This document shows positions 35,051 to 46,100 of a stretch of 58,184 nt of DNA, piece by piece. Both the position numbers and the translations under genes were made by a program. Under the pieces are notes generated by a model. That model had not been told where the DNA came from and did not search any database. It saw nothing but the letters and a program-made list of their open reading frames with translations. Position 1 is the stretch's first letter; every line of letters begins with the position of its first letter. The stretch covers positions 1 through 58,184 of the forward strand of contig JABISG010000032.1 in NCBI GenBank assembly GCA_018699955.1, in the 5' to 3' direction. Source of the DNA: Planctomycetaceae bacterium. GTDB taxonomy: Bacteria > Planctomycetota > Planctomycetia > Planctomycetales > Planctomycetaceae.

Positions 35051-37780
35051 TCACGATCGCCAGAGGAACTTCTTTGCTTCGATGGCCCAGAACACGATGG
35101 TGCTTAGTAACAGACACGACAGCAATTCGCCCATCGACAGCGCAGTCGTCTTGAAAACGGCTTGAAGCGGCGGCAGGTAAATGACTGCCAATTGCAGCGT
35201 AAACGTCAACAGCACCGATCCTAACATCGCCTTGTTCGACAGCAGACCGATTTGAAACAGCGAGTCGCGTGCCGAGCGGACGGCCAGCGCGTTCCCCATC
35301 TGCGAGAGGGTGAGAACAGTGAACACCATCGTTCGCCAATGCCGTTCGCCCGTCGTTCCCGCGTCCCAGAACCAATACCCCATGGCCAGCGAGACCGCCC
35401 CCATCAGCAGCCCGACCCAGGCAATGTCCCGCCACATGCCGCGGCCCATAATGTGTTCGCCGGCAGGGTAGGGTGCGCGCTTCATCGTTTCCCGCTCGGC
35501 TGGTTCGATTGCCAACGCCAGTCCCGGCAACCCGTCGGTGACGAGATTCACCCATAAGATCTGTAACGGCAACAGCGGTAGCGGCATGCCCAACAGCGGC
35601 CCCAGCACCATCACCCACACCTCGCCGGCATTGCTCGTCATGGTGTACTTGACGAACTTGCGGATGTTGTCGTAAACGATGCGGCCTTCCTCGACCGCGT
35701 TGACGATGGTGGCGAAATTATCGTCCAGCAGCACCATGTCCGACGCTTCCTTCGAAACGTCCGTGCCGATCCCGCCCATCGCCACACCGATGTGCGCCTG
35801 CTTCAATGCGGGTGCGTCGTTCACGCCGTCACCGGTCATCGCCACCACCTCGCCCCGGTTCTGCAACGCCTGCACAATATGCAGTTTGTCTGTCGGTGCG
35901 ACGCGGGCGTAGACCGATACCTCTGCAGCAAGCGGCTCCAGGTTGGCGACCGACATCGTGGCCAACTCGTGGCCGACGAGTACGCGATCTCCATCGGCAA
36001 TCCCAAGTTGGTGGGCAATGTGTAGCGCCGTCAGCGGATGATCGCCGGTGATCATCATCGGACGAATTCCGGCAGTGCGGCAGCGCGCCACCGCCTCTTG
36101 CACTTCCGGTCGCGGTGGATCGATCATGCCCAGCATGCCGACGAACACCAGTTCCCGTTCGATGTCACTCTCATCGCCGGTCGGCGGAAGCGAGTCCAAC
36201 GGACGAAATGCCACTCCCAACACGCGCATGCCGCTACCGGCAAGCCGGTCGTTCGATTGCATAATGCGCAGGCGGAGATCGTCATCCAACGGTTTGGATT
36301 CGTCGTCCATCCACACAAACCGACAAGCGTTCAACACGGCATCGACGGCCCCCTTCATAAACGCCACGGACTCGGCCCCGTTGAGATGACTGAACACGGC
36401 GAGTACGTGTCGCTCGTGCGGCGCGTTTTCATCTCCGTCCGAATCGCTCTGAATGCCATGCAGCGTTGTCATCCGCTTGCGATCGGAGTCGAACGGCACT
36501 TCGTCCACGCGCGGGAAGCGTTTTTCCAAATCCGGTTTCCCCAGCCCCAGACGTGCTGCCGCAACCACCAGCGCGGCTTCTGTCGGCTCTCCCAAGGCGC
36601 GAAACGTATGCGAGTCGGAGTCAGGAAGTAGCTCGGCGTCGTTGCAAAGTCCCGCGCCGGCGAGCAACAGAGCCAGCGACGAGTGCTCGCCGATCTGTTC
36701 ATCGCGCCCGACTTGCTCGGTCAAATCCACCTGGTTGCCGGCGACGTCCAGCACGGTGACTGTCATTCGATTTTCGGTCAAGGTTCCGGTCTTATCTGAG
36801 CAGATCACAGTGACCGAGCCCAGCGTTTCGACAGCTGGCAGTTTGCGGATCAACGCCTGGCATTTGAACATACGGCGCGCGCCCAGCGCCAGCGCGACGG
36901 TGGCAACGGCGGGCAAACCTTCTGGAACGATTGCCACGGCCAGACTGAGCGCCGTCATCAACATCAACTTCGGCTCTTCGTCGGCAAGGATGCCCAACAC
37001 GAACACGATGGCAACAATCACCAACGAGATGATCGCCAACGTTCGTCCCAGTTGAGCCAGCCGTCGCTGCAGCGGTGTCGGTTCAGGTTTGACCGTCTGC
37101 AGTGAACGAGCGATCTTCCCTAACTCGGTACTCATTCCGGTTTCGGTGACGACGCCCAGCCCGTGGCCGTAGGTGATCAACGTCGCCATGTAGGCCATGT
37201 TGTTGCGGTCGCCCAATGGCAGCTGTTCCGAGTCAATCGCATCGAGGTGTTTCTCCACAGGCTCCGATTCACCGGTGAGAGACGCCTCCTGAATCCTCAG
37301 ATTGACACACTGCAGCAACCGGCAGTCGGCCGGAACCAGATTGCCAACCTCGAGCAGCACGACATCGCCGGGGACAAGTTCCTTGGCGGCAATTTCTTGC
37401 AAAACACCACTGCGGCGCACTTTGACGGTGGGGACCGCAAGCCGCTTGAGTGCCGCCAGTGCCTTTTCGGCACGGTAATCCTGAAAGAAGCCAAGCGCCG
37501 CGTTCAGCACAATAATGGTGAAAATCGCACCCGCATCGATGTATTCCTCCAGAAACGCGGAGACGATTGCAGCCACGACAAGCAACACAACCATTGCCGA
37601 ACTGAACTGCTCGCACACGATCCGTAACGGACCGCGCCCACCCGTATCGACAAGTTCGTTCGGTCCGTATTGGGCCTGTCGGTGATCGATCTGCGCGACC
37701 GTCAAGCCGGTGTCTACATCGGACTCCAACTGGGCGAGGGATTTGTTTGCTGTGAGTTGATGCCAAACCGTCATCGGCAA
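35051..37780 (-). CDS. Ca2+-type P-type (P2) cation-transporting ATPase
   Basis: 909 aa. P-ATPase core: N-terminal cation-ATPase domain, actuator loop TGESEPVEK, phosphorylation site DKTGTLTENR (D329), nucleotide domain and hinge TGDGVNDAPALK. Ca2+ coordination residues of the SERCA/PMCA type are visible: PEGLP in M4, SNAGEV in M5 and NLVTDGLPGL in M6. Na+/K+-ATPases would differ in M5/M6, so Ca2+ export is the best call, with Mn2+ possible. About ten transmembrane helices are expected. It is divergent from a Ca2+/cation antiporter gene 210 bp away, supporting calcium homeostasis. The second Met (37774) is an alternative start. Confidence 0.93.
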   Translation of the reverse strand: MPMTVWHQLTANKSLAQLESDVDTGLTVAQIDHRQAQYGPNELVDTGGRGPLRIVCEQFSSAMVVLLVVAAIVSAFLEEYIDAGAIFTIIVLNAALGFFQDYRAEKALAALKRLAVPTVKVRRSGVLQEIAAKELVPGDVVLLEVGNLVPADCRLLQCVNLRIQEASLTGESEPVEKHLDAIDSEQLPLGDRNNMAYMATLITYGHGLGVVTETGMSTELGKIARSLQTVKPEPTPLQRRLAQLGRTLAIISLVIVAIVFVLGILADEEPKLMLMTALSLAVAIVPEGLPAVATVALALGARRMFKCQALIRKLPAVETLGSVTVICSDKTGTLTENRMTVTVLDVAGNQVDLTEQVGRDEQIGEHSSLALLLAGAGLCNDAELLPDSDSHTFRALGEPTEAALVVAAARLGLGKPDLEKRFPRVDEVPFDSDRKRMTTLHGIQSDSDGDENAPHERHVLAVFSHLNGAESVAFMKGAVDAVLNACRFVWMDDESKPLDDDLRLRIMQSNDRLAGSGMRVLGVAFRPLDSLPPTGDESDIERELVFVGMLGMIDPPRPEVQEAVARCRTAGIRPMMITGDHPLTALHIAHQLGIADGDRVLVGHELATMSVANLEPLAAEVSVYARVAPTDKLHIVQALQNRGEVVAMTGDGVNDAPALKQAHIGVAMGGIGTDVSKEASDMVLLDDNFATIVNAVEEGRIVYDNIRKFVKYTMTSNAGEVWVMVLGPLLGMPLPLLPLQILWVNLVTDGLPGLALAIEPAERETMKRAPYPAGEHIMGRGMWRDIAWVGLLMGAVSLAMGYWFWDAGTTGERHWRTMVFTVLTLSQMGNALAVRSARDSLFQIGLLSNKAMLGSVLLTFTLQLAVIYLPPLQAVFKTTALSMGELLSCLLLSTIVFWAIEAKKFLWRS

Positions 37781-37876
37781 TGCTCTTTCAATCTTGTGGC
37801 CGCGCTCACCTTATCGCCGGCCTGCAGGCTCGTCAAACATTGTCCCGGTGAACTGTGTGTTGATCGAACGAAACGG

Positions 37877-37907
37877 AAGGGACGGGAAAAAGCGACCGTT
37901 CCCTTTT
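37877..37907. other. Hairpin in the Ca-ATPase/antiporter divergent region
   Basis: AAGGGACGG and CCGTTCCCTT form a 9-bp stem with one bulged base around a 10-nt loop, followed on plus by TTTT. It could be a weak terminator/attenuator ahead of the antiporter, or simply a regulatory inverted repeat between two divergent genes. Confidence 0.3.
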
Positions 37908-37990
37908 CAATTGACCAGCATCTGCCAACACTAAGGGCCAACCGGGGCCATTCTGGACCGGCGAATCTGTTGGAATCGGAACACCGGCAC

Positions 37991-38995
37991 ATGGAAATGC
38001 TCATCGCTGAGTTTGTCGGTCTGTCTTTGGCCATCGTCATTGCCGGTTCGTTTCTGGCCCGTGACGCCGACCGGATTGGTGAACTGACCGGGCTGGGCCG
38101 CACGCTGACCGGGATTGTGCTATTGGCTGCGGCGACCAGTCTGCCGGAACTGGTGGTCGGCTGTCAGGCGGCGTTGATCGATGCACCGAATCTGGCCGTC
38201 GGCGACCTGTTGGGCAGTTGTCTGTTCAATCTGCTGATTCTTGCCGTTCTGGACCTAACGCACCGCGAGCGGGGTCGCATGTTGTCCCGATCGGCTGCAG
38301 CGCACGCCCTGTCGGCCACCGCCAGCATAGTGCTCACCGCGATTGTGCTGATGGCCCTCTTGGTCGATGTCCCCTGGCCGATCCAGCGCGTGAGCGCCGG
38401 CAGCGTCGCAATTCTCGTTGCCTACTTGATGTCGTTGCGTCTGGTTTATTTCGACGAGCAAACCGTCAGACAGGCAATCGCCGATGTGGCGGTGGCCAGT
38501 GAAGAAGAACGTGCCGCGACCAAATCGCTCCGGCGTGCTGCGATCGGATTCGTGGCAGCGACGATCGTCATTTTATTCGCGGCACCTCGATTGGCCACAA
38601 CGGCAAATGAACTGGCGGATGTCAGCGGCCTGGGCGGAACGATCGTCGGCACGATATTTGTCGCGCTGGTGACGTCGCTGCCCGAGGTGAGTACGACAGT
38701 GGCCGCCGTGCGGATGCGCGCCTTCGACATGGCGGTCGGAAACATACTGGGAAGTAACGCGTTCAACATCGTTACGCTCGTCGCGGTCGATTTATTCTAC
38801 CCGGCTCCGCTGTTGGCAGCGGCAAACATATCGGCAACGCACGCGTTGACGGCGGCCGCGGTAATCCTCGTCACCGCTGTCGTAGCAATGGGACTGCTGT
38901 ACCGCGCCGAAAAACGTTACTGGATCGTCGAACCCGATGCACTGCTGGTCATCCTACTAATCGTTGGCTCATTTTGCCTCGTGTACTTCAGGTAG
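37991..38995 (+). CDS. Ca2+/cation antiporter (CaCA family, YrbG-like)
   Basis: 334 aa from the ATG at 37991; the frame is open far upstream, but there it overlaps the divergent ATPase gene. Two inverted alpha-repeats are clear: LLAAATSLPELVVGCQAAL with VGDLLGSCLFN (about residues 40-80), and VALVTSLPEVSTTVAAVR with VGNILGSNAFN (about 225-265). The GNxLGSNxFN/TSLPE signature defines the Na+/Ca2+ exchanger superfamily, and the acidic residue in each repeat would bind Ca2+. About ten membrane helices are expected. Its position divergent from a Ca2+-ATPase suggests a shared calcium-extrusion role. Proton or sodium coupling cannot be told. Confidence 0.9.
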   Translation: MEMLIAEFVGLSLAIVIAGSFLARDADRIGELTGLGRTLTGIVLLAAATSLPELVVGCQAALIDAPNLAVGDLLGSCLFNLLILAVLDLTHRERGRMLSRSAAAHALSATASIVLTAIVLMALLVDVPWPIQRVSAGSVAILVAYLMSLRLVYFDEQTVRQAIADVAVASEEERAATKSLRRAAIGFVAATIVILFAAPRLATTANELADVSGLGGTIVGTIFVALVTSLPEVSTTVAAVRMRAFDMAVGNILGSNAFNIVTLVAVDLFYPAPLLAAANISATHALTAAAVILVTAVVAMGLLYRAEKRYWIVEPDALLVILLIVGSFCLVYFR

Positions 38996-39088
38996 TATTT
39001 CGCGAACGGGACAGCCCGTGGGGAACCAATAGCAAGAAACTCCGCTGCTTGAAAAGACCGCGTCTCGACCCTGCGATGGGGAAATCCA

Positions 39089-40102
39089 ATGCGAGCCATG
39101 TTGCTATCCCGAATCGTTTCGCTCGATGAAGTCGATACGCCGTTGGAACTGGTTGATCTGCCGGTACCCGAGCCGAATCCGGGTGAAGTGCTGATCCGGG
39201 TTTCAGCGTGCGGCGTCTGTCACACCGAGTTGGATGAGATCGAGGGCCGAACGGCTCCGCCAAAACTACCGATCATTCCGGGCCATGAAGTCATCGGCCG
39301 AGTCGAAGCGTTGGGCAGGAGTGTCACACGGTGGAAGCCGGGTGAAAGAGTTGGGGTCGGCTGGATCCATTCCTCCTCCGGCGAATCGGACGAAAACGTT
39401 TGTCCCAAATTCCAAGCGACGGGACGGGATACCAACGGCGGCTATGCGGAGTTCATGACTGTTCCGGAAGATTACGCCTATCCCATCCCGGACACCTTCA
39501 CCGACACCCAAGCCGCGCCGCTGTTGTGCGCGGGAGCGGTCGGATTTCGGGCATTGAAACTGACGAACATCAAAGACGGCGACTTGTTAGGAATGACCGG
39601 TTTCGGTGGCTCCGCGCACCTTGTTCTACAGACCGCGAAGCACCTGTTTCCGCACACGAAGACTTTCATTTTTGCCAGAGACCCGGCCGCCAGGGAGTTT
39701 GCATTGCAGCTCGGCGCAGAATGGGCCGGCGACACGACCGACCGCTCGCCCCAACAACTGCATGCGATCATCGACACCACACCCGCCTGGAAACCGGTCG
39801 TCGAAGCACTCAAGAACCTTCGTCCCAGCGGCCGGTTGGTCATCAATGCCATACGAAAAGAAGACGCCGACAAAGATTATCTGCTGAATGTGAGTTACCA
39901 CGAACACTTGTGGATGGAACGTGAGATCAAGTCGGTCGCGAATGTGACCCGCCGCGACATTTCCGAATTCCTGCCGCTCGCAGCCGAGATACCGGTGACG
40001 CCGGAAGTTCAGACGTACAAACTCGAAGAGGCGAACCGTGCATTAGTCGATCTGAAACATCGCCCCATCAAGGGCGCGACGGTGCTTCTCATCGATGAAT
40101 AA
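39089..40102 (+). CDS. Zinc-dependent alcohol dehydrogenase family protein lacking the structural-zinc cysteines
   Basis: 337-aa medium-chain dehydrogenase. Catalytic zinc ligands are C41 (ACGVCHTE), H66/E67 (PGHEVIG) and C147 (APLLCAGA), all present. The structural-zinc lobe, normally four Cys within about 15 residues near position 95-110, is here WIHSSSGESDENVCPKF with a single Cys (C105). The nucleotide-binding region is degenerate: GMTGFGGSAH replaces the usual GxGxxG context. The closest type is the AdhA/AdhP-like single-subunit ADH. It would oxidise an alcohol or reduce an aldehyde with NAD(P); substrate unknown. GGGGAAA precedes the ATG. It is convergent with the giant FGE-domain gene, 26 bp away. 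Confidence 0.88.
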   Translation: MRAMLLSRIVSLDEVDTPLELVDLPVPEPNPGEVLIRVSACGVCHTELDEIEGRTAPPKLPIIPGHEVIGRVEALGRSVTRWKPGERVGVGWIHSSSGESDENVCPKFQATGRDTNGGYAEFMTVPEDYAYPIPDTFTDTQAAPLLCAGAVGFRALKLTNIKDGDLLGMTGFGGSAHLVLQTAKHLFPHTKTFIFARDPAAREFALQLGAEWAGDTTDRSPQQLHAIIDTTPAWKPVVEALKNLRPSGRLVINAIRKEDADKDYLLNVSYHEHLWMEREIKSVANVTRRDISEFLPLAAEIPVTPEVQTYKLEEANRALVDLKHRPIKGATVLLIDE

Positions 40103-40128
40103 AAACAGCTGTGTCACAGTTTGATCGG

Positions 40129-43100
40129 CTATTTGCTGGTCCCGTGTCCGATCTGGATCGCCATCTTGGTTTCGTCCCCGTGTCCGGTCGGGGCGGCGGC
40201 GTACCAGAACAGGAACTTGCCGTCGCGGAAAACGATGTCGAACGACATGAACGTTCCGCTGTCCCAAGCTCCGGACTTGCCGAGGTCGAGAACCGGATCC
40301 TTGCCCGATCTGGTCCATTTCAGTCCGTCCGGCGACGTGGCATGCCCAATTCTCCACGCGGATTTTCCATTGACGGTGCCGCTGCCGAGATACCACATGT
40401 GATAACCGTCTTCGAGTTTCAAAACGCACGGGCCGGCGTGTGAACTCTCATCCCAACTGCCTTTGGAGCCAAGCGGCAACGCCGTCTTCGGTTCTTTCTT
40501 CCATGCGATTCCGTCCCGGGATGTGGCCATGTGAGTTTTGAATTCCCACACCTGTTTGCCGTTCTTCTTCTTTCGTCCGCCCCCACAGTAGTACAGATGG
40601 AATCTGTTTTCGGCGATTTGGATCACACACGGGTCGAGGATGCCGCCTGCCAGGACTAATTTTGGTTTACTCCAGTTGAAACCGTCCTGAGACGTTTTCA
40701 TCAGCAATCCGTGCTTGCCGGCCTCATCCTTGCCGGGATGATACAGGCGGTATGTTTCGCCGACCTTGATCGCGTACGGCATGCTGCCGGGGAAGAGTGG
40801 ATTCTTCTCGTATTTCGTCCAATGGATGCCATCTTTGGATGTGGCCGTGCCGATCTTCTTGGGTTTGCCGAATTGTGTTCCACCGCAATAGAAGTGAAAC
40901 GAGTCGCCGTCATCGAGTACTGTGATGCAACCGAGCGTCTGGTCATCCCACATGCCCTTTTTGCCAACCTTGATGACGGGGTTATTGGAAAAACGCGCGA
41001 GGCTGCGCGCTAATTTCGTGTGATTGACCGCAGGCTTCGCGCTGGAACTGTTTCTGGTGGCAGCGGTCTGTTTATCGTCCGGCAGGTTGATTGCGATCCG
41101 GCAACCGAAGTCGGAAATGTAAGCGGTGACACCGTCGCCGTTAGATGCGGGATAGAAGAAACGGCGGTAGGCGCTGCGACAGTACTTGTCGTACCGGAAC
41201 CAGGATCCGCCGCGCAGAGCACGCAGGCGTCCCGTCTTCGGGCCGGTGGGGTCCTTCAGTGGCGAGTTGACGTAGTAGTCCTTGTCATAAAAGTCAGCAC
41301 ACCATTCCCAGACGCCGCCGTGCATGTCGTACAGTCCGAAGGCATTCGGTTTTTTCATGCCGACGGCATGGTAGAAGACACCCTTCCACGGAGAGCCGTC
41401 GGGAAATGTTCTGCCGCCACCGGGCCAGCGCATATTGCCTGCGAACCAGGCGTACTCGCCCAAGGTTTTGGGGTCGTCACCAAAGTGAAATTCGGTCGTG
41501 CTTCCCGCGCGGCAGGCGTATTCCCATTGTGCCTCGGTCGGCAAGGCAAACTTGTAGTTCGATTTCTTTGCGAGCGAGACGGCGACTTTCGTCTGCAGCG
41601 CTGCGACGAAGTCCTGGCATTCATTCCAACTGACATCTCGCATGGCTTTGTTGGGGCCGAAGGCGTCGTCGTGTTCGCCTATCATGCTCTCCCAAAACTT
41701 GAAGCGACCATCTCTGCCCATGATGGCCGCCCACTGTGAGGTGGTCGTCTCGTGCTTTGCCATGTAGTACGGCTTTGAAATCACCGTTCTGTGGACGGGG
41801 GTCTCATCGCCGAACCCTTTGCTCGACCCCATGAGGAAAGAGCCGGGCCGAACCAGAACAAATTCCATTTTGACCTTGCCCGGCAGCTCGAGCGTTAGTT
41901 TCTTGGGATACTTTTCGGCAGCCGACGTATCGACTTTCTGCGGGCCGGGATCGATCGTGTTCTTCCGACGTTCTTCAAACGGCTCAATTGCCGGTTCGAC
42001 GCCGCTGACTCCCGTCGGCCGCATCGCGACCCGGAAGCCTTGGTGCGGGTGCTGTGTGGAGTTTTGACCGATTCGCATACGATAAACCGATTGCGCTCCC
42101 CAACGTCCCCAGTCGAACGACCCGGTGCGAATGACCCGGCGCATGTCGCCCTTCTCACTCTGCTCGGGCGGACCGGTTGGATCGTTGATGCGCGAGTTCT
42201 TGTAGCTGAATCGGTGCCACCAGTCGGCAACGTATTCCCACATGTTGCCGTGCATGTCGTAGAGACCGAACGCATTCGGCTTCTTCAGTCCGACCCGGCT
42301 TGGTCGGTTGTGCTTGCCCTGTTTTCCATCTGAGACGAACATGTATTCGTGGCCCAGGCGGTCGAAGTCTTCAAAGTTTCCGAAACTCCAGGCGGTGGTG
42401 GTTCCCGCGCGGCAGGCGTATTCCCACTCGGCCTCGGTGGGCAGAGTGTACTCGACGCCCTCTTCCTTACTCAGCCATTTGCAGAATGCCACGCAGTCGT
42501 TCCAGCAGAGGTGCAGCACCGGCTCATCGTCCTTCTGCTTCAACTTGATCCAGACCATCGGCTTTCGCCACGTATTAATCGGGCGGCGTCCTTTGTAAGG
42601 CACGCCTTTGTCGCGTCCCCGTTCCGCTTCGGTCTTGTACCCCGAGGCTTCACAGAATCGGCGGTACTGACCAACGGTGACTTCGGTCGCACCCATGTAA
42701 AACGGTTTGGTGATGCGAACCCGGTGCGCGGGCATCATCAGCATTTCCCAGGTGGCGATGCGAGCCGGGTTGGGAGCATTCTTCCGAGGAACTTTCAAGA
42801 GCTTGTCGAATTGCTCCTGGGTGCGGCCCATCGTGTACTCGCCCGGCGGGATCAACGACAGCTTCATGCCGATTGAGTTTGTTTCGACCGGTTTCTTGCC
42901 GATGTGCTTTGCCCATTGCTGCTGATACGCATTGGCCTGTTTTGCGTCGAACGGAGCCAGTGCAAGCGGAGGCCTTTTGCTTGCGTTCAGTTTTGGGGTC
43001 TCGACGACTTTTTTGGGAGGAGGAGTTTTGCGAGGTGGTTGCTTCTTCCTGCTGACAGTGACAATCGGTGTTGCGACGGCCGATGTTGCGACGACAGGTT

Positions 43101-46100
43101 TTTCTTCGGCCGGTTTTCCGGTTGCGTAACCGATGCGGATCGCCTTGCCATGTTGACCGGCATGGGCCGCGTACCAGATGTGATACTGCCCGTCGTGCCA
43201 CTGAACATCGTGCGCAACAATTGATCCACTGTCCCAATCGCCTTTGGTGCCGAGATCGAGAACCGGGTTGGCTTTCGACTTGGTCCAGCGAACGCCGTCG
43301 GTCGAGGTGGCCATTCCCAGCCGCGTGGTTTTGCCGTCGTTCCCCAAATACCACATGGTGAGCGAACGTCCCATCTGTAGAACGCGGGGCATACTATGGC
43401 CGTGCGAGTCGAACTCGCCCGCCTTGCCCAGCGGCAAAACCGGTTTAGTGCTGATGGGAGTCCACCGCGTTCCGTCGGGCGAAGTGGCACGGCAGATCCG
43501 CGTATGTCCGTCGATGCCTTTGTTACACCACAGCGTAAACGTCTGCCCGGTTTGGACGACGCAGGGGTGGAAAATGGCGCCTCGCAAGACCGGGTTGAGT
43601 CCTTGTCGATACCAACTTCCCGGCGCGCCGACCAGGAAACTGGCGTAGCCCATGCCGCTGCCGCCATCTTTGCCGGCGCCCGAGTAGTACATCATCAACA
43701 CGTCGCGCTGTAAGTGATAATCGTTCGTCCTCAAGACGTAAGGCATGGCGATTTCCAGGTCGTCCCATTTCATCGGGCGGCCACTCACGAACATCGCTCC
43801 CAATCCGCGGCGAGGCTTTGATGCAGGCTGGGTCCAATGGATGCCGTCGGCCGAAACGGCACGATCGATTCCCGGCGGCTTAGCGGCGTGCCAGAGATAC
43901 CAGACGTCGTCCATACGTGTCAGCGAAAACGAACTGCGGCATTCGACGCCATTCGTTTCGATTTCCAGCACAGGGTTGGTCTTGTGTTTAACAAAGTTCG
44001 CGGGCAGCGGGGTGGCGGGATGCCCGCCGCGAGAGCGTCGTCCAGCCAGCGAAGTATTGACCGGCTTGGAAGGACCGTCGTCGCCGATGACCATCGCGAT
44101 ACGGAATCCCATGTGATGGTGATGTTGAAAGCGTCCCGCGCCGCCCAAGCGGCTGGTCACCCGCGAAAGGAACCAATCGGAGTCGAATGAACCGCCCCGC
44201 AACGCGACGCGATAACCCCATTTGATACCCGTCGGATCGACCGTGACCGACGACTTCGGGCCGAAGCGTTGTTCAAAATCCTGATCGGCAAAGAAGTCGG
44301 CCGTGTATTCAAACATGTTGCCGTGCATGTCGTACAAGCCAAACACATTCGGCTTCTTGGTGCCGACCGGTTGCGGCTTGCCGCCGGAGTTGTCGCTGTA
44401 CCAGGCGTAGTCGCCCAATTTGCTGAGGTCGTTGCCGAAACACCAGCGGCCGGCGCTACCGGCTCGGGCGGCAAACTCCCATTCGGCTTCGGTCGGTAAC
44501 CGATAGACGCGGCCATCCTTCTTGCCTAACCAACCGCACAGCGCCATGGCATCGTGCCAACTGACATCGAGTACCGGCTGGTCGTCCGTCTGTTTGAAAA
44601 TCGGTTTCCGCCAGGTGCGGCGAATCCGCTTGCTGTTGGGATCGATCTCTTCGCGGTCCGCATCGGTTTTGTAACCGGTGGCTTCTATGAACTTGCGAAA
44701 TTGACCAACCGTAACCTCGTGTGCCGAGATGCGATACGGTTTGGTGATCCGCACGGGATGATCCGGACCTTCGTTGGGAACGATGTGGTCGATGTACCAT
44801 TTTTTCATGCCCGCATTGACTTTGCTCTGTTGGATATCGCGGGTGATGTTGTCGAGCTCCCCCTTGCTGGCGGCCTGGCGAAACTCACCCGGTGGAACGA
44901 GAACCATCTTCATGCCGAGGGCGTTCGACTCGACCACGTCTTTACCCACACGCTTGGCCCACTGCTGTTGAAAGCTCTTCGCCTGCTGTTCGCTGAACGG
45001 CACTTTCGCCTGTGGAGGCGGTGTCGGTGCGGTGTGCACCTTCTTTGGCGTGCTGCTGGACTGCTTCTCTTTTTTGGGTGCCTTGTTCGGTTGCTTGATT
45101 AACGTCGAAACGGGCGTCGTTTTAATACTCTCGTCGAGGTTAATTACCAGTCGACAACCAAAATCGGTGACATAGTAAGTAACGCCGTCGCTGCTGATTT
45201 GTGGAAGGAACGGGCGACGATACGCACTGCGGGCGTATTGAGGATAGCGGAACCAGGAACCGCCGCGCAACACGCGGGATCGTCCCGCCTTTGGTCCGGT
45301 AGGATTGACTACGGGTGACGCATAATAGTAGTCGGGATCGTACCAGTCGGCACACCATTCCCAGACGCCGCCGTGCATGTCGTACAGGCCGTAAGCGTTC
45401 GGTTTTTTCTTGCCCACGTCGTGATAGAAAGCGCGACCGCCGAAGTTCGGCTTGCCAACCCAGTTCATGTTGCCTTCAAACCAGGCGTATTGGCCCAATT
45501 TGGTCGCGTCGTCGCCGAAGTGGTATTCGCTGCTGCTGCCGGCGCGGCAAGCGTATTCCCATTGCGCTTCGGTCGGCAGTGCAAATGCGTGGCCTGGGGC
45601 TTTCGTTTTCAGCTTACCGATGAAGTCTTGGCAATCGATCCAACTGATGTCGTTCATGGCCTTGGTGGGGCCGGTCATTTCGGTGTCGTGCTTCCGAAAC
45701 TCTTCCAGACGCTTATCCTTGCCCATGAGCAATTCCCATTGGCTTTGAGTCACCTCATACTTGGCCATGTAGAACGGCTTGGAGACCACGACCCGGTGAA
45801 TGGGGCCTTCGTCCTTGGGGCCTTTGTCGCTCCCCATTAAAAACGTGCCGGCGGGGATGAGGACAAAGTCCATCTTGATGCCGTCGGCGATGTCGATCGT
45901 CAGCTCCTTCGGTCGCTTGTCTTTCGTCGCGGCGGCTTTCAATGCAGCGACAACTTCGGCCGAGTCGGCTCCCGGATCGCGCTTCTTCGCTCGACGCGCG
46001 GCATCGGGATCGACCGCAGGCGGGACTCCCTTGGCTCCTTTGATTCGCATTGCAATGCGGAAACTTGAATGATGGTGACCGAACGACGTTTGGGCGATCC

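Noticed and set aside
40109..40119. CTGTGTCACAG palindrome between two convergent genes as a terminator
   Set aside because: The loop would be one base and no T-run follows; too small to form a terminator hairpin.
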